Below, one piece after another: positions 29,783 through 37,919 of a stretch of 64,000 nt of DNA (the first letter of the stretch is position 1; the number at the start of each line of letters is the position of its first letter). The notes below the pieces were generated by a model that was given only the letters and a program-made list of their open reading frames with translations, was not told the DNA's origin and ran no database searches. The stretch covers positions 2,894,501 to 2,958,500 of the forward strand of contig NZ_LR813084.1 in assembly GCF_903815225.1 (NCBI RefSeq), given 5' to 3'. This stretch comes from Delftia tsuruhatensis. Lineage in GTDB: Bacteria; Pseudomonadota; Gammaproteobacteria; Burkholderiales; Burkholderiaceae_C. Position numbers and translations under genes: made by a program.

Positions 29783-30886
29783 ATGTCCCAGAAAATCCAA
29801 GGCGCGATCCGCGCCTCCACGGCCACCGTATTGCTGGCCGCCTTCCTTGCCGGCTGCGCCAGCACGGGCCCCGGCGCTGGCGATCAGGCCGGCGGCTCCG
29901 GCACGCCCACGGCTGGCCGTGTTGAAGGCAAGGCGGCCGCGCCGGCCGAAGCGCCTGTCAGCAAGACCGACCAGGCGCCGGGCTTCATGCGCATGAAGCT
30001 GGGCCAGTACACCGTGACCGCGCTGTACGACGGCAGGGTGCAGATCGACAGCCAGCTGCTCAAGGGGCGCCCGGCGGGGACCATTGCCCAGTTGCTGCGC
30101 CAGGGCCGCCAGCCGTCGGAGCAGGGCGTGCAGACGGCGGTCAACGCCTTCCTGCTGGACGATGGCAAGAACGTGGTGCTGGTGGACACGGGGGCCGCGG
30201 ACACCATGGGTGCCGACACCGGCCTGCTGCTGGAAAGCCTGGCTGCGGCGGGCTATGGCGCCGAGGAGGTGACGGCCGTGCTGCTGACCCATCTGCATCC
30301 CGACCATGCAGGAGGCCTGCTGCACCAGGGTGAAGCAGCGTTCCCCCGCGCGGCCGTGCATGTGGCCAAGGCAGAGGCGGATTTCTGGCTGTCCGAGGCC
30401 GGCGCCAAGGCCGCCCCCGAAGCCATGCAACCTTATTTCGCGGGGGCCCGCAAGGCCGTGGCGCCTTATCAGCAGTCCAACCGCTTCCACACCTTCGTGG
30501 CAGGCGATCAACTGCTCGACGGCTTCAGCGCCATGGCGTTGAACGGACATACGCCCGGCCACAGCGGCTTTGTCGTGAAGTCCGGTGGCGAGACGCTGCT
30601 GCTGTGGGGCGATGTGATCCACAGCCACACCGTGCAGTTCGCGGACCCGGCCGTGGCGCTGGAATTCGATGTCAACCAGAAACAGGCGCGTGCCACGCGC
30701 GCCAAGGTCATGCAGGACGCCGCGCGTTCGGGCACCTGGGTGGCTGGTGCCCACCTGCCGTTCCCCGGCATCGGGCGCGTCCTGACCAACGGCAAGGCCT
30801 ACCGCTGGCTGCCGCTGGACTATTCGCAGGCACTGTCCGACGCATCGGCCCGCCAGCCGGGCACGGCCAAGGCCGCGGGCAAGTAA
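29783..30886 (+). CDS. Metallo-beta-lactamase-fold lipoprotein
   Basis: A 367-residue protein with lipobox LAGC (Cys24) and a metal-hydrolase core. THLHPDHAGG is the HxHxDH zinc motif, VNAFLLDDGKNVVLVDTGA the first strand pair, NGHTPGHSGFVV the third-ligand loop, and WGDVIHSHTVQF supplies the bridging aspartate. The family includes lactonases and other esterases; the substrate is unknown. ATG 29783 is favoured by AGGAG seven bases upstream; the open frame extends back into the previous gene. Lipidation suggests attachment to the periplasmic face of a membrane. Confidence 0.85.
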   Translation: MSQKIQGAIRASTATVLLAAFLAGCASTGPGAGDQAGGSGTPTAGRVEGKAAAPAEAPVSKTDQAPGFMRMKLGQYTVTALYDGRVQIDSQLLKGRPAGTIAQLLRQGRQPSEQGVQTAVNAFLLDDGKNVVLVDTGAADTMGADTGLLLESLAAAGYGAEEVTAVLLTHLHPDHAGGLLHQGEAAFPRAAVHVAKAEADFWLSEAGAKAAPEAMQPYFAGARKAVAPYQQSNRFHTFVAGDQLLDGFSAMALNGHTPGHSGFVVKSGGETLLLWGDVIHSHTVQFADPAVALEFDVNQKQARATRAKVMQDAARSGTWVAGAHLPFPGIGRVLTNGKAYRWLPLDYSQALSDASARQPGTAKAAGK

Positions 30887-30901
30887 GGCCTGCGCACCAT
30901 G

Positions 30902-30929
30902 ACCGGCAGGGCCAGCCCTGCCGGTTTTT
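30902..30929 (+). terminator. Intrinsic terminator after the metallo-hydrolase gene
   Basis: Stem ACCGGCAGGG / CCCTGCCGGT with loop CCAG, then TTTTT. It lies 16 bases after the stop and separates this gene from the convergent Bug-protein gene. Confidence 0.9.
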
Positions 30930-30976
30930 CATGGGGACATCGACATGCCGGAGATGCTGCCGCCTGTGCAGGGCGA

Positions 30977-31969
30977 CTACTGCTTCTCCAGTTTCGCTGC
31001 CAGCACGATGCCATTCCAGCGCTGGTATTCGGTGCGCGTGAATTCGCGGAAGGCCTTGGCATCCAGCGGCCGGACTTCGCCGCCCAGCGCGGTCACCTTG
31101 GTCTTGAAGTCGGCGCTGCCCGCAATCTTGAGCGTGGCCTCTTCCACGCGCTTGACGATGGCCGCCGGTGTGCCCTTGGGTGCGAGCACGCCGTTCCAGG
31201 TCCCCGTCACGAAGCCGGGGTAGCCGCTTTCCTTCATGGTCGGCACGTCGGGCAGGGCTGCAAGGCGCTGCTCCGAGGTCACGGCCAGGGCCTTGAGCTT
31301 GCCCGATTGCACGAAGGGCAGGGCCGGCGTGACGTTCTCGAAGATGAAGTCGATCTGGCCGCCCAGCAGGTCGGTCAGGGCCGGTGCGCTGCCCTTGTAG
31401 GGCACGTGGACCATGTCCAGCCGGGTGGCGGTCTTGAACAGTTCGCCCGACAGGTGGACCGTGGAGCCGCTGCCCGGCGAGCCATAGCTCATGCCCGTCT
31501 TCTGCGCGCCGGCATGCGCCACCAGTTCCCTGACCGACTTCACGGGCGTGCGCGCCTCGTTGATGACCAGCACATTGGGGATCATGGTCACTAGGGCGAT
31601 GTATTCGAAGTCGCCCAGGTTCTTCTCGCTGAGGTTCTTGTAGAGACTCTGGTTGATGGCCTGTGTACCTGCCGTGCCGAAGAGCAGCGTATAGCCGTCA
31701 TTGGCGGCCGAGGCCACGCGGCTGGCGCCGATGGAGCCATTGGCCCCCGAGATGTTCTCCACCACCACGGGCTGGCCCAGCGATTCCGACAGGCCTTGGG
31801 CCACCATGCGGGCCAGCACGTCGGTATTGCCCCCGGGAGCGAAGGGGACGACCAGCCTGACGGGTCGCGTGGGATAGGCCTGTGCCCAGGCCTGGGGCAG
31901 GGGGGCCAGTGCGGCGCCGATCAATGCGGCGGTGCACAGGAATCGCTTGCGCGAAAGAGGGTATGGCAT
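30977..31969 (-). CDS. Bug-family (tripartite tricarboxylate) extracytoplasmic binding protein
   Basis: A 330-residue periplasmic solute receptor. The signal peptide runs to about residue 27 (AWAQ), then YPTRPVRLVVPFAPGGNTDVLAR, the Bug signature, with YGSPGSGSTVHL and HVPYKGSAPALTDLLGGQIDF as conserved ligand-site segments. Bug proteins bind carboxylates or amides for TctAB-type transporters, but none is adjacent, as is common for the hundreds of orphan Bug genes in Burkholderiales. ATG 31969 gives a proper Lys/Arg-rich signal start. Confidence 0.93.
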   Translation of the reverse strand: MPYPLSRKRFLCTAALIGAALAPLPQAWAQAYPTRPVRLVVPFAPGGNTDVLARMVAQGLSESLGQPVVVENISGANGSIGASRVASAANDGYTLLFGTAGTQAINQSLYKNLSEKNLGDFEYIALVTMIPNVLVINEARTPVKSVRELVAHAGAQKTGMSYGSPGSGSTVHLSGELFKTATRLDMVHVPYKGSAPALTDLLGGQIDFIFENVTPALPFVQSGKLKALAVTSEQRLAALPDVPTMKESGYPGFVTGTWNGVLAPKGTPAAIVKRVEEATLKIAGSADFKTKVTALGGEVRPLDAKAFREFTRTEYQRWNGIVLAAKLEKQ

Positions 31970-32054
31970 GGGTCGTCTCCTTGTCGATGTTCTGGCCGTG
32001 CGCCATGACGGTGGCAGGCGCTTTTCAGGCGGCCCCATGCTGTGGGGTGGTGAC

Positions 32055-32066
32055 ATTGACGTCAAT
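32055..32066. promoter_or_regulatory. 12-base palindrome upstream of the Bug gene
   Basis: The perfect palindrome ATTGACGTCAAT lies 86 bases upstream of the Bug start and about 180 bases before the ibrA-like start. It looks like a dimeric-regulator operator; the regulator is unknown. Confidence 0.45.
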
Positions 32067-32139
32067 CAATGTTTTGTCAGGACTTCATTCGATGCGTGAA
32101 TGACCTGGGGCGACGGCGGTCGCATTATCAGAATTTTCT

Positions 32140-32152
32140 GAGAATGGTTCTC
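32140..32152. promoter_or_regulatory. Fur-box-like operator upstream of the IbrA-like gene
   Basis: GAGAATGGTTCTC has 5-base inverted arms (GAGAA/TTCTC) around TGG, in an AT-rich context containing further Fur-like TTCTGAGAAT. It lies 95 bases before ATG 32247. It matches the core of beta-proteobacterial Fur sites and a partner site at 37870. Confidence 0.6.
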
Positions 32153-32246
32153 GTTTGTGCGGCCTATGATGCGGCGCAAAGACGGTCCCGCGGGATCCCG
32201 TGGACTGTGCGGGACGGTGGTGTGGGCGTCGGCATGAAATGAAGCC

Positions 32247-33473
32247 GTGACGAAAAAACTGTATTCCGACAGGTCGGTGCTGGAGGCCGCCAGGGCCCGC
32301 ATCCGGCTGGTGTTTGCGCACTTCGACCAGGTCTGCGTGGCGTTTTCCGGAGGCAAGGACAGCACGGTGCTGCTGCATCTGGCATTGGAGGTGGCCGCTG
32401 AATTGGGGCGAGGGCCGGTGCATGCGCTGTTCATCGACCTGGAAGGGCAGTACCGGGCCACCATCGCCCATGTCATCGAGATGTTCGACCGTGCAGACGT
32501 CCGGCCGTGGTGGATCTGCCTGCCCCTGAACCTGCGCAACGCGTCGAGCCTGCAGGAACCGTTCTGGTGTGCCTGGGAGCCGGGGCGGGAGGCTGACTGG
32601 ATACGGCCCATGCCGACGCATGGCGCCGTCATCAGCGATCCGCAGTTCTTCCCGTTCTTTCGCCATCGCATGGAGTTCGAGGAGTTCGTGCCGGCCTTCA
32701 ACGAGTGGCTGGCGCGCGATGCCTCCACGGCCATGCTCGTGGGCATACGCTCGGACGAGTCGCTCAACCGCTATCTGGCCGTCAAGCGCAAGGCGCGTGT
32801 CAAGAAGCGCGCCTGGCAGGTGCCGGGCGGCAAGGCGCTGGCCTGGAGTTCCAGGGACAGCGCGGCCAGCCGTGTGGTGAGCTTCTTTCCCATCTACGAC
32901 TGGAATTTCTCGGATCTGTGGCGCTACACGGCGGAGCATGGCTGTGCCTACAACCGCATCTATGACGCCATGTACCTGACAGGCATGCCGTTTTCCCAGA
33001 TGCGTATCTGCCAGCCCTACGGCGATGACCAGCGCAGGGGCCTGGACCTGTTCCAGAAACTGGAGCCCGAGACCTGGGCGCGCGTGGTGCAGCGCGTGAC
33101 AGGCGCCAACTATGCTGCGCGCTATTGTCGCCAGCGCTTTCTCGGCTATCGCGGCGGGCTGGGGCTGCCGCCGTCCTTCGAGAGCTGGCGTGCCTATTGC
33201 CAGTTCCTGCTGGGGAGTTTTCCCCAGCCGCTGCGCAGCGTGTACGAGCGGCGCATCCTGCAATTCATCCATTGGTGGGAGGTCCATGGCTATCCGCTGC
33301 CGGCATGGCCTGACGCGGGCACGCCGGCCTTGGAAAGCCGCAAGGTCCAGCCCTCCTGGCGCCGCGTCGCGATGTCGCTGCTCAAGCAGGACATGGCGCG
33401 TTCGCTGTCCTTCGGCTTTGCCCGGCAGGACATGGACACGCTGGCTGGCGCGCCAGGGGAGTCCCGCCCATGA
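32247..33473 (+). CDS. IbrA-like PAPS-reductase-family PP-loop protein (DUF3440)
   Basis: A 408-residue protein. The N-terminal half is an adenine-nucleotide alpha-hydrolase fold with the PP-loop SGGKDST (residues 34-40) and other reductase-like segments (FIDLEGQYRATIAHV, LVGIRSDESLNRYLA). The C-terminal half, with SFFPIYDWNFSDLWRYTAEHG and MPFSQMRICQPYGDDQR, matches DUF3440/IbrA rather than true PAPS reductases, and the reductase ECGLH ending is absent. IbrA with IbrB activates eib genes in E. coli; the biochemical reaction is not established. ATGA overlap with the next gene. A Fur-like box upstream suggests iron control. Confidence 0.8.
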   Translation: MTKKLYSDRSVLEAARARIRLVFAHFDQVCVAFSGGKDSTVLLHLALEVAAELGRGPVHALFIDLEGQYRATIAHVIEMFDRADVRPWWICLPLNLRNASSLQEPFWCAWEPGREADWIRPMPTHGAVISDPQFFPFFRHRMEFEEFVPAFNEWLARDASTAMLVGIRSDESLNRYLAVKRKARVKKRAWQVPGGKALAWSSRDSAASRVVSFFPIYDWNFSDLWRYTAEHGCAYNRIYDAMYLTGMPFSQMRICQPYGDDQRRGLDLFQKLEPETWARVVQRVTGANYAARYCRQRFLGYRGGLGLPPSFESWRAYCQFLLGSFPQPLRSVYERRILQFIHWWEVHGYPLPAWPDAGTPALESRKVQPSWRRVAMSLLKQDMARSLSFGFARQDMDTLAGAPGESRP

Positions 33474-33907
33474 GCCCGCTGACTTCCTGCGATTTCCAGG
33501 TCCTGCGCTCCGCACAGGATGAGCAGGCCTTCTTTTCCTGCATGGGCCGGTTTTTCGCCAGTCCCGACGTGCGGCGGGAATGTGGGGGTTACCCGCTCAA
33601 CGACGGGCCATCGTTCCAGTGGTTCGTCGCGCGCCAGCCGGGCAGCCGTGCGGTGCTGGGCTTCATCAGCGTGGAGCAGTCCAGGGCCGGCATGCGAATC
33701 AGGCATGCCTATGTGCTGCCGCAGGCGCGGGGGCAGGGCCTGTTCCGGGAACTGCGCCGGCGCGTGCTGGCCCATGCCGATGCGCAGCGCCAGGCCTGCC
33801 GCGCCTGCGTGCCGCAGGAGGGTGCCGCATGGCTGGCACCTTTCGGTTTTCATGTCCTCAGCCGCCGTGGTGGCTGGGTGACGCTTGTGAGGAATGCCCA
33901 TGAATGA
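33470..33907 (+). CDS. GNAT-fold N-acyltransferase between the IbrA- and IbrB-like genes
   Basis: A 145-residue GNAT protein. MRIRHAYVLPQARGQGLFRELRRRVLAHAD contains the acyl-CoA pyrophosphate loop (Q/RxxGxG type, here QARGQGLF) and the following helix. Its start overlaps the ibrA-like stop (ATGA) and its end overlaps the ibrB-like start by eight bases, so the three are translationally coupled and probably act together. Small-molecule or protein acetylation cannot be distinguished. Confidence 0.75.
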   Translation: MSPLTSCDFQVLRSAQDEQAFFSCMGRFFASPDVRRECGGYPLNDGPSFQWFVARQPGSRAVLGFISVEQSRAGMRIRHAYVLPQARGQGLFRELRRRVLAHADAQRQACRACVPQEGAAWLAPFGFHVLSRRGGWVTLVRNAHE

Positions 33908-34535
33908 CGTGATCGAGCCCATCCTGCGCCAGGCCGAGGCTGTGTTTCAGGCACTGGATGCGCTGCCCCTGGCCGATCGGATCGTGGCCATCAACGCGCT
34001 CAGAAGGGGGCTGCACGCGCACAGCCCGTTTGCCGGCCAGCCGGCCGACTGCGTGCAATGGATACCGGCAGAGCAGGTGGTGGGCAATGACTACAACCCG
34101 AATGCGGTGGCGCCGCCCGAGATGCGCCTGCTGGAGCATTCCATTCGCAGCGACGGCTTCACGCAACCCATCGTGGCGCATGCGCAGGACGGGCACTATG
34201 TCGTCGTCGACGGCTTTCACCGGCAGCGCCTGGGCAGGGAGGTGGCTGCCATCCGCGAGCAACTGCATGGTCATCTGCCCCTGGCCCTGGTGCGCGCCGG
34301 GCGGGGCGGCCCGGGCGAGCGCATGGCGGCCACCATACGCCACAACCGTGCGCGCGGCGTACATGCGGTGCTGCCCATGACCGACATCGTGACGGCCCTG
34401 ATCCGCCAGGGCTGGAGCGATGCGCAGGTGGCTTGTGAATTGGGCATGGACGGGGATGAGGTCAGGCGCTTCAAGCAGGTCTCGGGCCTGCCTGAGCTGT
34501 TCCGGGACCATGCCTACTCGAAATCCTGGGAGTAG
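33900..34535 (+). CDS. IbrB-like ParB/sulfiredoxin-fold protein
   Basis: A 211-residue ParB/Srx-fold protein. Residues 54-130 form the core: WIPAEQVVGNDYNPN, a helix with LLEHSIRSDGFTQPIVA, and VVVDGFHRQRLG (DGFHR at 104-108) at the nucleotide-binding position of ParB-like and SerK-like enzymes. A helical C-terminus has GWSDAQVACELGMDGDEVRRFKQ, a helix-turn-helix-like stretch found in IbrB. The start at 33900 is favoured by GTGAGG seven bases upstream. DNA-binding cofactor or small-molecule kinase are both possible roles. Confidence 0.78.
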   Translation: MNDVIEPILRQAEAVFQALDALPLADRIVAINALRRGLHAHSPFAGQPADCVQWIPAEQVVGNDYNPNAVAPPEMRLLEHSIRSDGFTQPIVAHAQDGHYVVVDGFHRQRLGREVAAIREQLHGHLPLALVRAGRGGPGERMAATIRHNRARGVHAVLPMTDIVTALIRQGWSDAQVACELGMDGDEVRRFKQVSGLPELFRDHAYSKSWE

Positions 34536-34586
34536 GGACGCGCAAGCGTGCCGCGGTGTCTGTGGCCTGGCGGATCCCATGGCCCC

Positions 34587-36803
34587 CTAGAAGTCCGCCT
34601 TCAGGCTCACCGCCAGATTGCGCGGCTCGCCCCACCAGCCCTGGTTGTAGAAGCCGATCTGGCTGTAGTACTTGCGATCCAGCAGATTGTTGAGCTGTAC
34701 GCTGGCCGACCAGGTGGCGTCGATGCGGTAGTGGGCCGCAAGGTTGAGCACCATGTAGCTGCCCTGGCCGACCTGCACGCTCTGGCGCAGCGGGTCGGTC
34801 ACGTTCTGCCAGATGCGGCTTTGCCAGCGCAGGCTGCCGCCCAGGCTCAGGCCCCGCCATGCACCGTCGAAGCTGTGCATGGCCGTGAGCTTGACCAGGC
34901 TGCGCGGGTGCGTGGTATTGAACGGCGTGCCGGTGGCGCTGCGCGCCGTGTAGTGCGTGTAGCTCGCTCCCATGCGCCAGCCCCTGGCGGGTTCGCCACT
35001 GACTTCCAGGTCGAAGCCGCGCACCTGCGCGCCCTTGACACCCTGGTAGGCCATCTGGTCCGTGGTGCCGTCGATGAACTCGCCCGTGCTTTGGGCCAGG
35101 TTGTCCTGGCGGGTCTGGAACAGCGCGGCCGAGCCCTGCAGCCGCTCCTGCATCCACGCGCCCTTGAAGCCGATCTCGAAGGCCTGGCCCGTGACGGGGT
35201 CAAGAATGCCGCCTTTCTTGTCGCGGTAGTTCTGCGGCGTGAAGATTTCGGTGTAGCTCGCATAGGCCGTGTGGTGGGCATCGATGTCCCACAACAGGCC
35301 GGCGTAGGGCGTGATCTCGTTACTGTAGCGATAGTCGCGCAGGCTGCCGAAGTAGTTCTGGCGCGTGGACCAGCGGCTCAGGCGCGCGCCGGCCACGGCC
35401 GTCCAGCCCTCGGCCAGTGAAAAGCGGCCCACGGCGTAGCCACCGCCTTGGCGCATGCGGTTGTCGTCGCCGCCGTTGCTCACGTCGGACCAGCGGGGTT
35501 CGGCCAAGGTGTCATTGCGCCAGTCCAGGAAGTTGTCGGTGGCCGGCACGCTGCCCACGGGTGCATAGCGGCGCATGGCTATGTCGTCGCGCGTATGGTT
35601 CCATCCGACGGCGATCTCGTGCTGGCGTCCGAACATCCGTACCGGGCCGCTGGCCGCCAGGTGCAGGCTGTCGCGCGAGCGCTCGCCATGGTATTTGATG
35701 AAGGAGTTGGCCATGCCCAGGCCCGTGCTGGCGCTGGGGGCGCCGCCACGGTAGACGTAGCGCATGTCGTAGCGGCCCTCGTTGTGGCTGTAGGCGGCGC
35801 GCAGCAACCAGCGGTTGTCCAGGCGGTGGCTGAGGTCCAGCGTGGCCGTGGTGTTCTCCGTGCCGAAGTGCGACCAGCGCGTGTTGTTGGCGACCGAGCG
35901 GTCGAAGTCGGTGCGGCGGCCGTCGGCGTAGAACAGCGGAAAGCCGGAGCCCATGCCCGGGCTGGTGTTCTTCTGGTATTCGAGGCTGGCCAGCAGGCGG
36001 GTGGCGGGCGTCAGGTCGGCGCTGACCACGGCATACAGGCCTTGCTTGCGCTGGCCGTAGTGGGTGACGTAGCTGTCGCTGTCCGAGTGCACGGCGACCA
36101 CGCGGCCGCGCACACGGCCTTCGCTGTCCAGGGGGAGGGACAGGTCGGCCTCGGCGCGGCGCAGGTTCCAGCGCCCCAGGGTGAGCGCGGCATGGCCGCC
36201 CAGCCTGGGCAGGGGCTTTTTTCGCACGAAGTTGACGGTGGCCGACGGATCGCCAGCGCCATTGAGCAGGCCGGTGGCCCCGCGCACGATCTCGACACGG
36301 TCGTAGAAGGCCGTGTCCATGTCGGTGGCACCGAAATTCCAGAAGCCGTTGATGGGCGAGGCCAGGCCGTCGAACTGGAAGTTGCTGACCGTGAAGCCGC
36401 GTGCGGAAAACTGGAAGCGGTTGCTGTCGCTGCGGCTCACGGACAAGCCCGGCGCGGAAGATTCCAGGGTCTGCGAGACCGACAGTTGGCCCGTGTCATC
36501 CATGAGCTGGCGCGTGACCACGCTGACCGACTGCGGTGTCTCCCGGGCCGATAGCTGCAGTCCCGTGGCCGTGCCCGTGGCACCGCTGGTATAGCGGGCC
36601 GTGCCTTCCGTGGCGGCGGCATCGGCCTGGGCACGCACGGTGACGGTGTCCAGTTCGGCGTCGTGGCGTCCCGGTTGCGTCGTGTCCGTATCGGTGGCGG
36701 CCCAGGCGCCGGGCGTGTACAGGGCGTACAGCAGCAGGGGCAGTGCCGGCAGCGCGAAAGCGTGGTGGCGCGGTGTAGTGTCTTGAATGCGAATGCTGAT
36801 CAT
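34587..36803 (-). CDS. TonB-dependent siderophore receptor
   Basis: A 738-residue outer-membrane receptor. The signal peptide ends near residue 35 (GAWA), then a TonB-box-like DTVTVRA and the plug domain (LSARETPQSVSVVTRQLMDD, GFTVSNFQFDGLASPI, DRVEIVRGATGLLNGAGDPSATVNFVRKKP), typical of the FhuE/FpvA ferric-siderophore group. The 22-strand barrel ends in KADF with a terminal phenylalanine. No extra N-terminal signalling domain is present, so it is not a FecA-type transducer. It lies 74 bases after an AraC gene on the same strand, suggesting regulator-receptor cotranscription, and faces the ibr-like genes. Confidence 0.95.
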   Translation of the reverse strand: MISIRIQDTTPRHHAFALPALPLLLYALYTPGAWAATDTDTTQPGRHDAELDTVTVRAQADAAATEGTARYTSGATGTATGLQLSARETPQSVSVVTRQLMDDTGQLSVSQTLESSAPGLSVSRSDSNRFQFSARGFTVSNFQFDGLASPINGFWNFGATDMDTAFYDRVEIVRGATGLLNGAGDPSATVNFVRKKPLPRLGGHAALTLGRWNLRRAEADLSLPLDSEGRVRGRVVAVHSDSDSYVTHYGQRKQGLYAVVSADLTPATRLLASLEYQKNTSPGMGSGFPLFYADGRRTDFDRSVANNTRWSHFGTENTTATLDLSHRLDNRWLLRAAYSHNEGRYDMRYVYRGGAPSASTGLGMANSFIKYHGERSRDSLHLAASGPVRMFGRQHEIAVGWNHTRDDIAMRRYAPVGSVPATDNFLDWRNDTLAEPRWSDVSNGGDDNRMRQGGGYAVGRFSLAEGWTAVAGARLSRWSTRQNYFGSLRDYRYSNEITPYAGLLWDIDAHHTAYASYTEIFTPQNYRDKKGGILDPVTGQAFEIGFKGAWMQERLQGSAALFQTRQDNLAQSTGEFIDGTTDQMAYQGVKGAQVRGFDLEVSGEPARGWRMGASYTHYTARSATGTPFNTTHPRSLVKLTAMHSFDGAWRGLSLGGSLRWQSRIWQNVTDPLRQSVQVGQGSYMVLNLAAHYRIDATWSASVQLNNLLDRKYYSQIGFYNQGWWGEPRNLAVSLKADF

Positions 36804-36877
36804 TTCGGAATCCTTGGCGATAGCCTCGGATTGTCGAAATCTATGGCCATGGTCACCTGTGCCTGCCGATGCCTTGC

Positions 36878-37840
36878 CTATGCCTCCTGACGCAACGTGC
36901 TGCGGCTGGGGGGCTGGCCGAAACGCTGGCGGAATGCCGTCGCGAAATTGCTGGCATGCTGAAAGCCCACGTAGTCGGCGGCTTCCTGCACGCTCCAGCC
37001 CTGGGCAAGGCGCTCGCGGGCCAGCTGCATGCGCTGCTCCCGCAGCCAGGTGAAGACCGTCTGGCCATAGGCGGCCTGGAACTTCTCGCGCAAGGTGGTG
37101 GGGCTCATGCAGGCCAGCCGCGCCAGGTCTTCGAGCCGGTGTGCCTGTCCCGGCGCGGCCTGCATGCAGTCGCGCACCCGCTCCAGGCCGCGCAGGTCCC
37201 GGGGGTGCAGACGCACGACCGCCACCGGCTGCGGCTGATCATGGGCCTGGAGCGCGCAGGCCAGCACCTGCAGTGCCAGGCCTTCACGGTGCAGGCGTGC
37301 CAGTGAGCCGCTCCAGCGGCCTTCAAGCAGCTGCTGGAGGCCCTCGGCCAGATGGCCAGGCAGCGACCAGGCGCGCGGCGGCGTGTGCGATGCACGCAGG
37401 GCCTGGTGCAGCAACTGGGCCAGCTCGGGATCGGTGCAGGTCTCGGGTGTCTCTATGGACAGATTGAAGCCTCGCACCCGCTGGCCGCCTTCGTGCGTGG
37501 CCTGCAGCACCTGCGTGTCGCCGCAGGCGAAGGCCGCCGCGTGATGGCGTGTCACCTGCAGCGGCGTGGCCGCATCGGACAGCCGCAGGCGGGCCTCGCC
37601 GCCCAGCAGCACCACGGCGGTGAAACGCCGCGGATGCTCGGAAGTGGATTCGTAGCCATGCCGGATGTGGATGTCCGAGCTGACCAGTTGCAGGCCCGAG
37701 GACAGCCGGTGCTCCTGCACCTGGCCTTCGAAGATGCAGTCGTCTTGTGCGACCTTCGAGAGAAAGCGCACGCTGAAGCCATGGCGCTGGCGCATGGCGT
37801 CGAGATGCGCCATGGTGTAGCGCTGGGACGGAGCGGACAT
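36878..37840 (-). CDS. AraC-family regulator, PchR-like
   Basis: A 320-residue regulator with an N-terminal ligand-binding region and a C-terminal AraC domain (about 220-318: LARLACMSPTTLREKFQAAYGQTVFTWLREQRM, WSVQEAADYVGFQHASNFATAFRQRFGQPPS). AraC proteins next to TonB receptors, such as PchR, sense the imported ferric siderophore and activate the receptor gene. ATG 37840 is the first start giving a sensible protein. A Fur-like box lies 30 bases upstream. Confidence 0.9.
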   Translation of the reverse strand: MSAPSQRYTMAHLDAMRQRHGFSVRFLSKVAQDDCIFEGQVQEHRLSSGLQLVSSDIHIRHGYESTSEHPRRFTAVVLLGGEARLRLSDAATPLQVTRHHAAAFACGDTQVLQATHEGGQRVRGFNLSIETPETCTDPELAQLLHQALRASHTPPRAWSLPGHLAEGLQQLLEGRWSGSLARLHREGLALQVLACALQAHDQPQPVAVVRLHPRDLRGLERVRDCMQAAPGQAHRLEDLARLACMSPTTLREKFQAAYGQTVFTWLREQRMQLARERLAQGWSVQEAADYVGFQHASNFATAFRQRFGQPPSRSTLRQEA

Positions 37841-37869
37841 GGGACGGCGGGACCGTTGGCGAAGTTTTT

Positions 37870-37882
37870 GAGAACGCTTCTC
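37870..37882. promoter_or_regulatory. Fur-box-like operator upstream of the AraC gene
   Basis: GAGAACGCTTCTC has the same 5-3-5 arms (GAGAA/TTCTC) as the site at 32140, followed by ATTATCC as in extended Fur boxes. Its position just ahead of the regulator gene fits repression by iron-loaded Fur. Confidence 0.65.
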
Positions 37883-37919
37883 ATTATCCTTGCCTGGCGC
37901 GCCCGGTCGCCACGGATTT

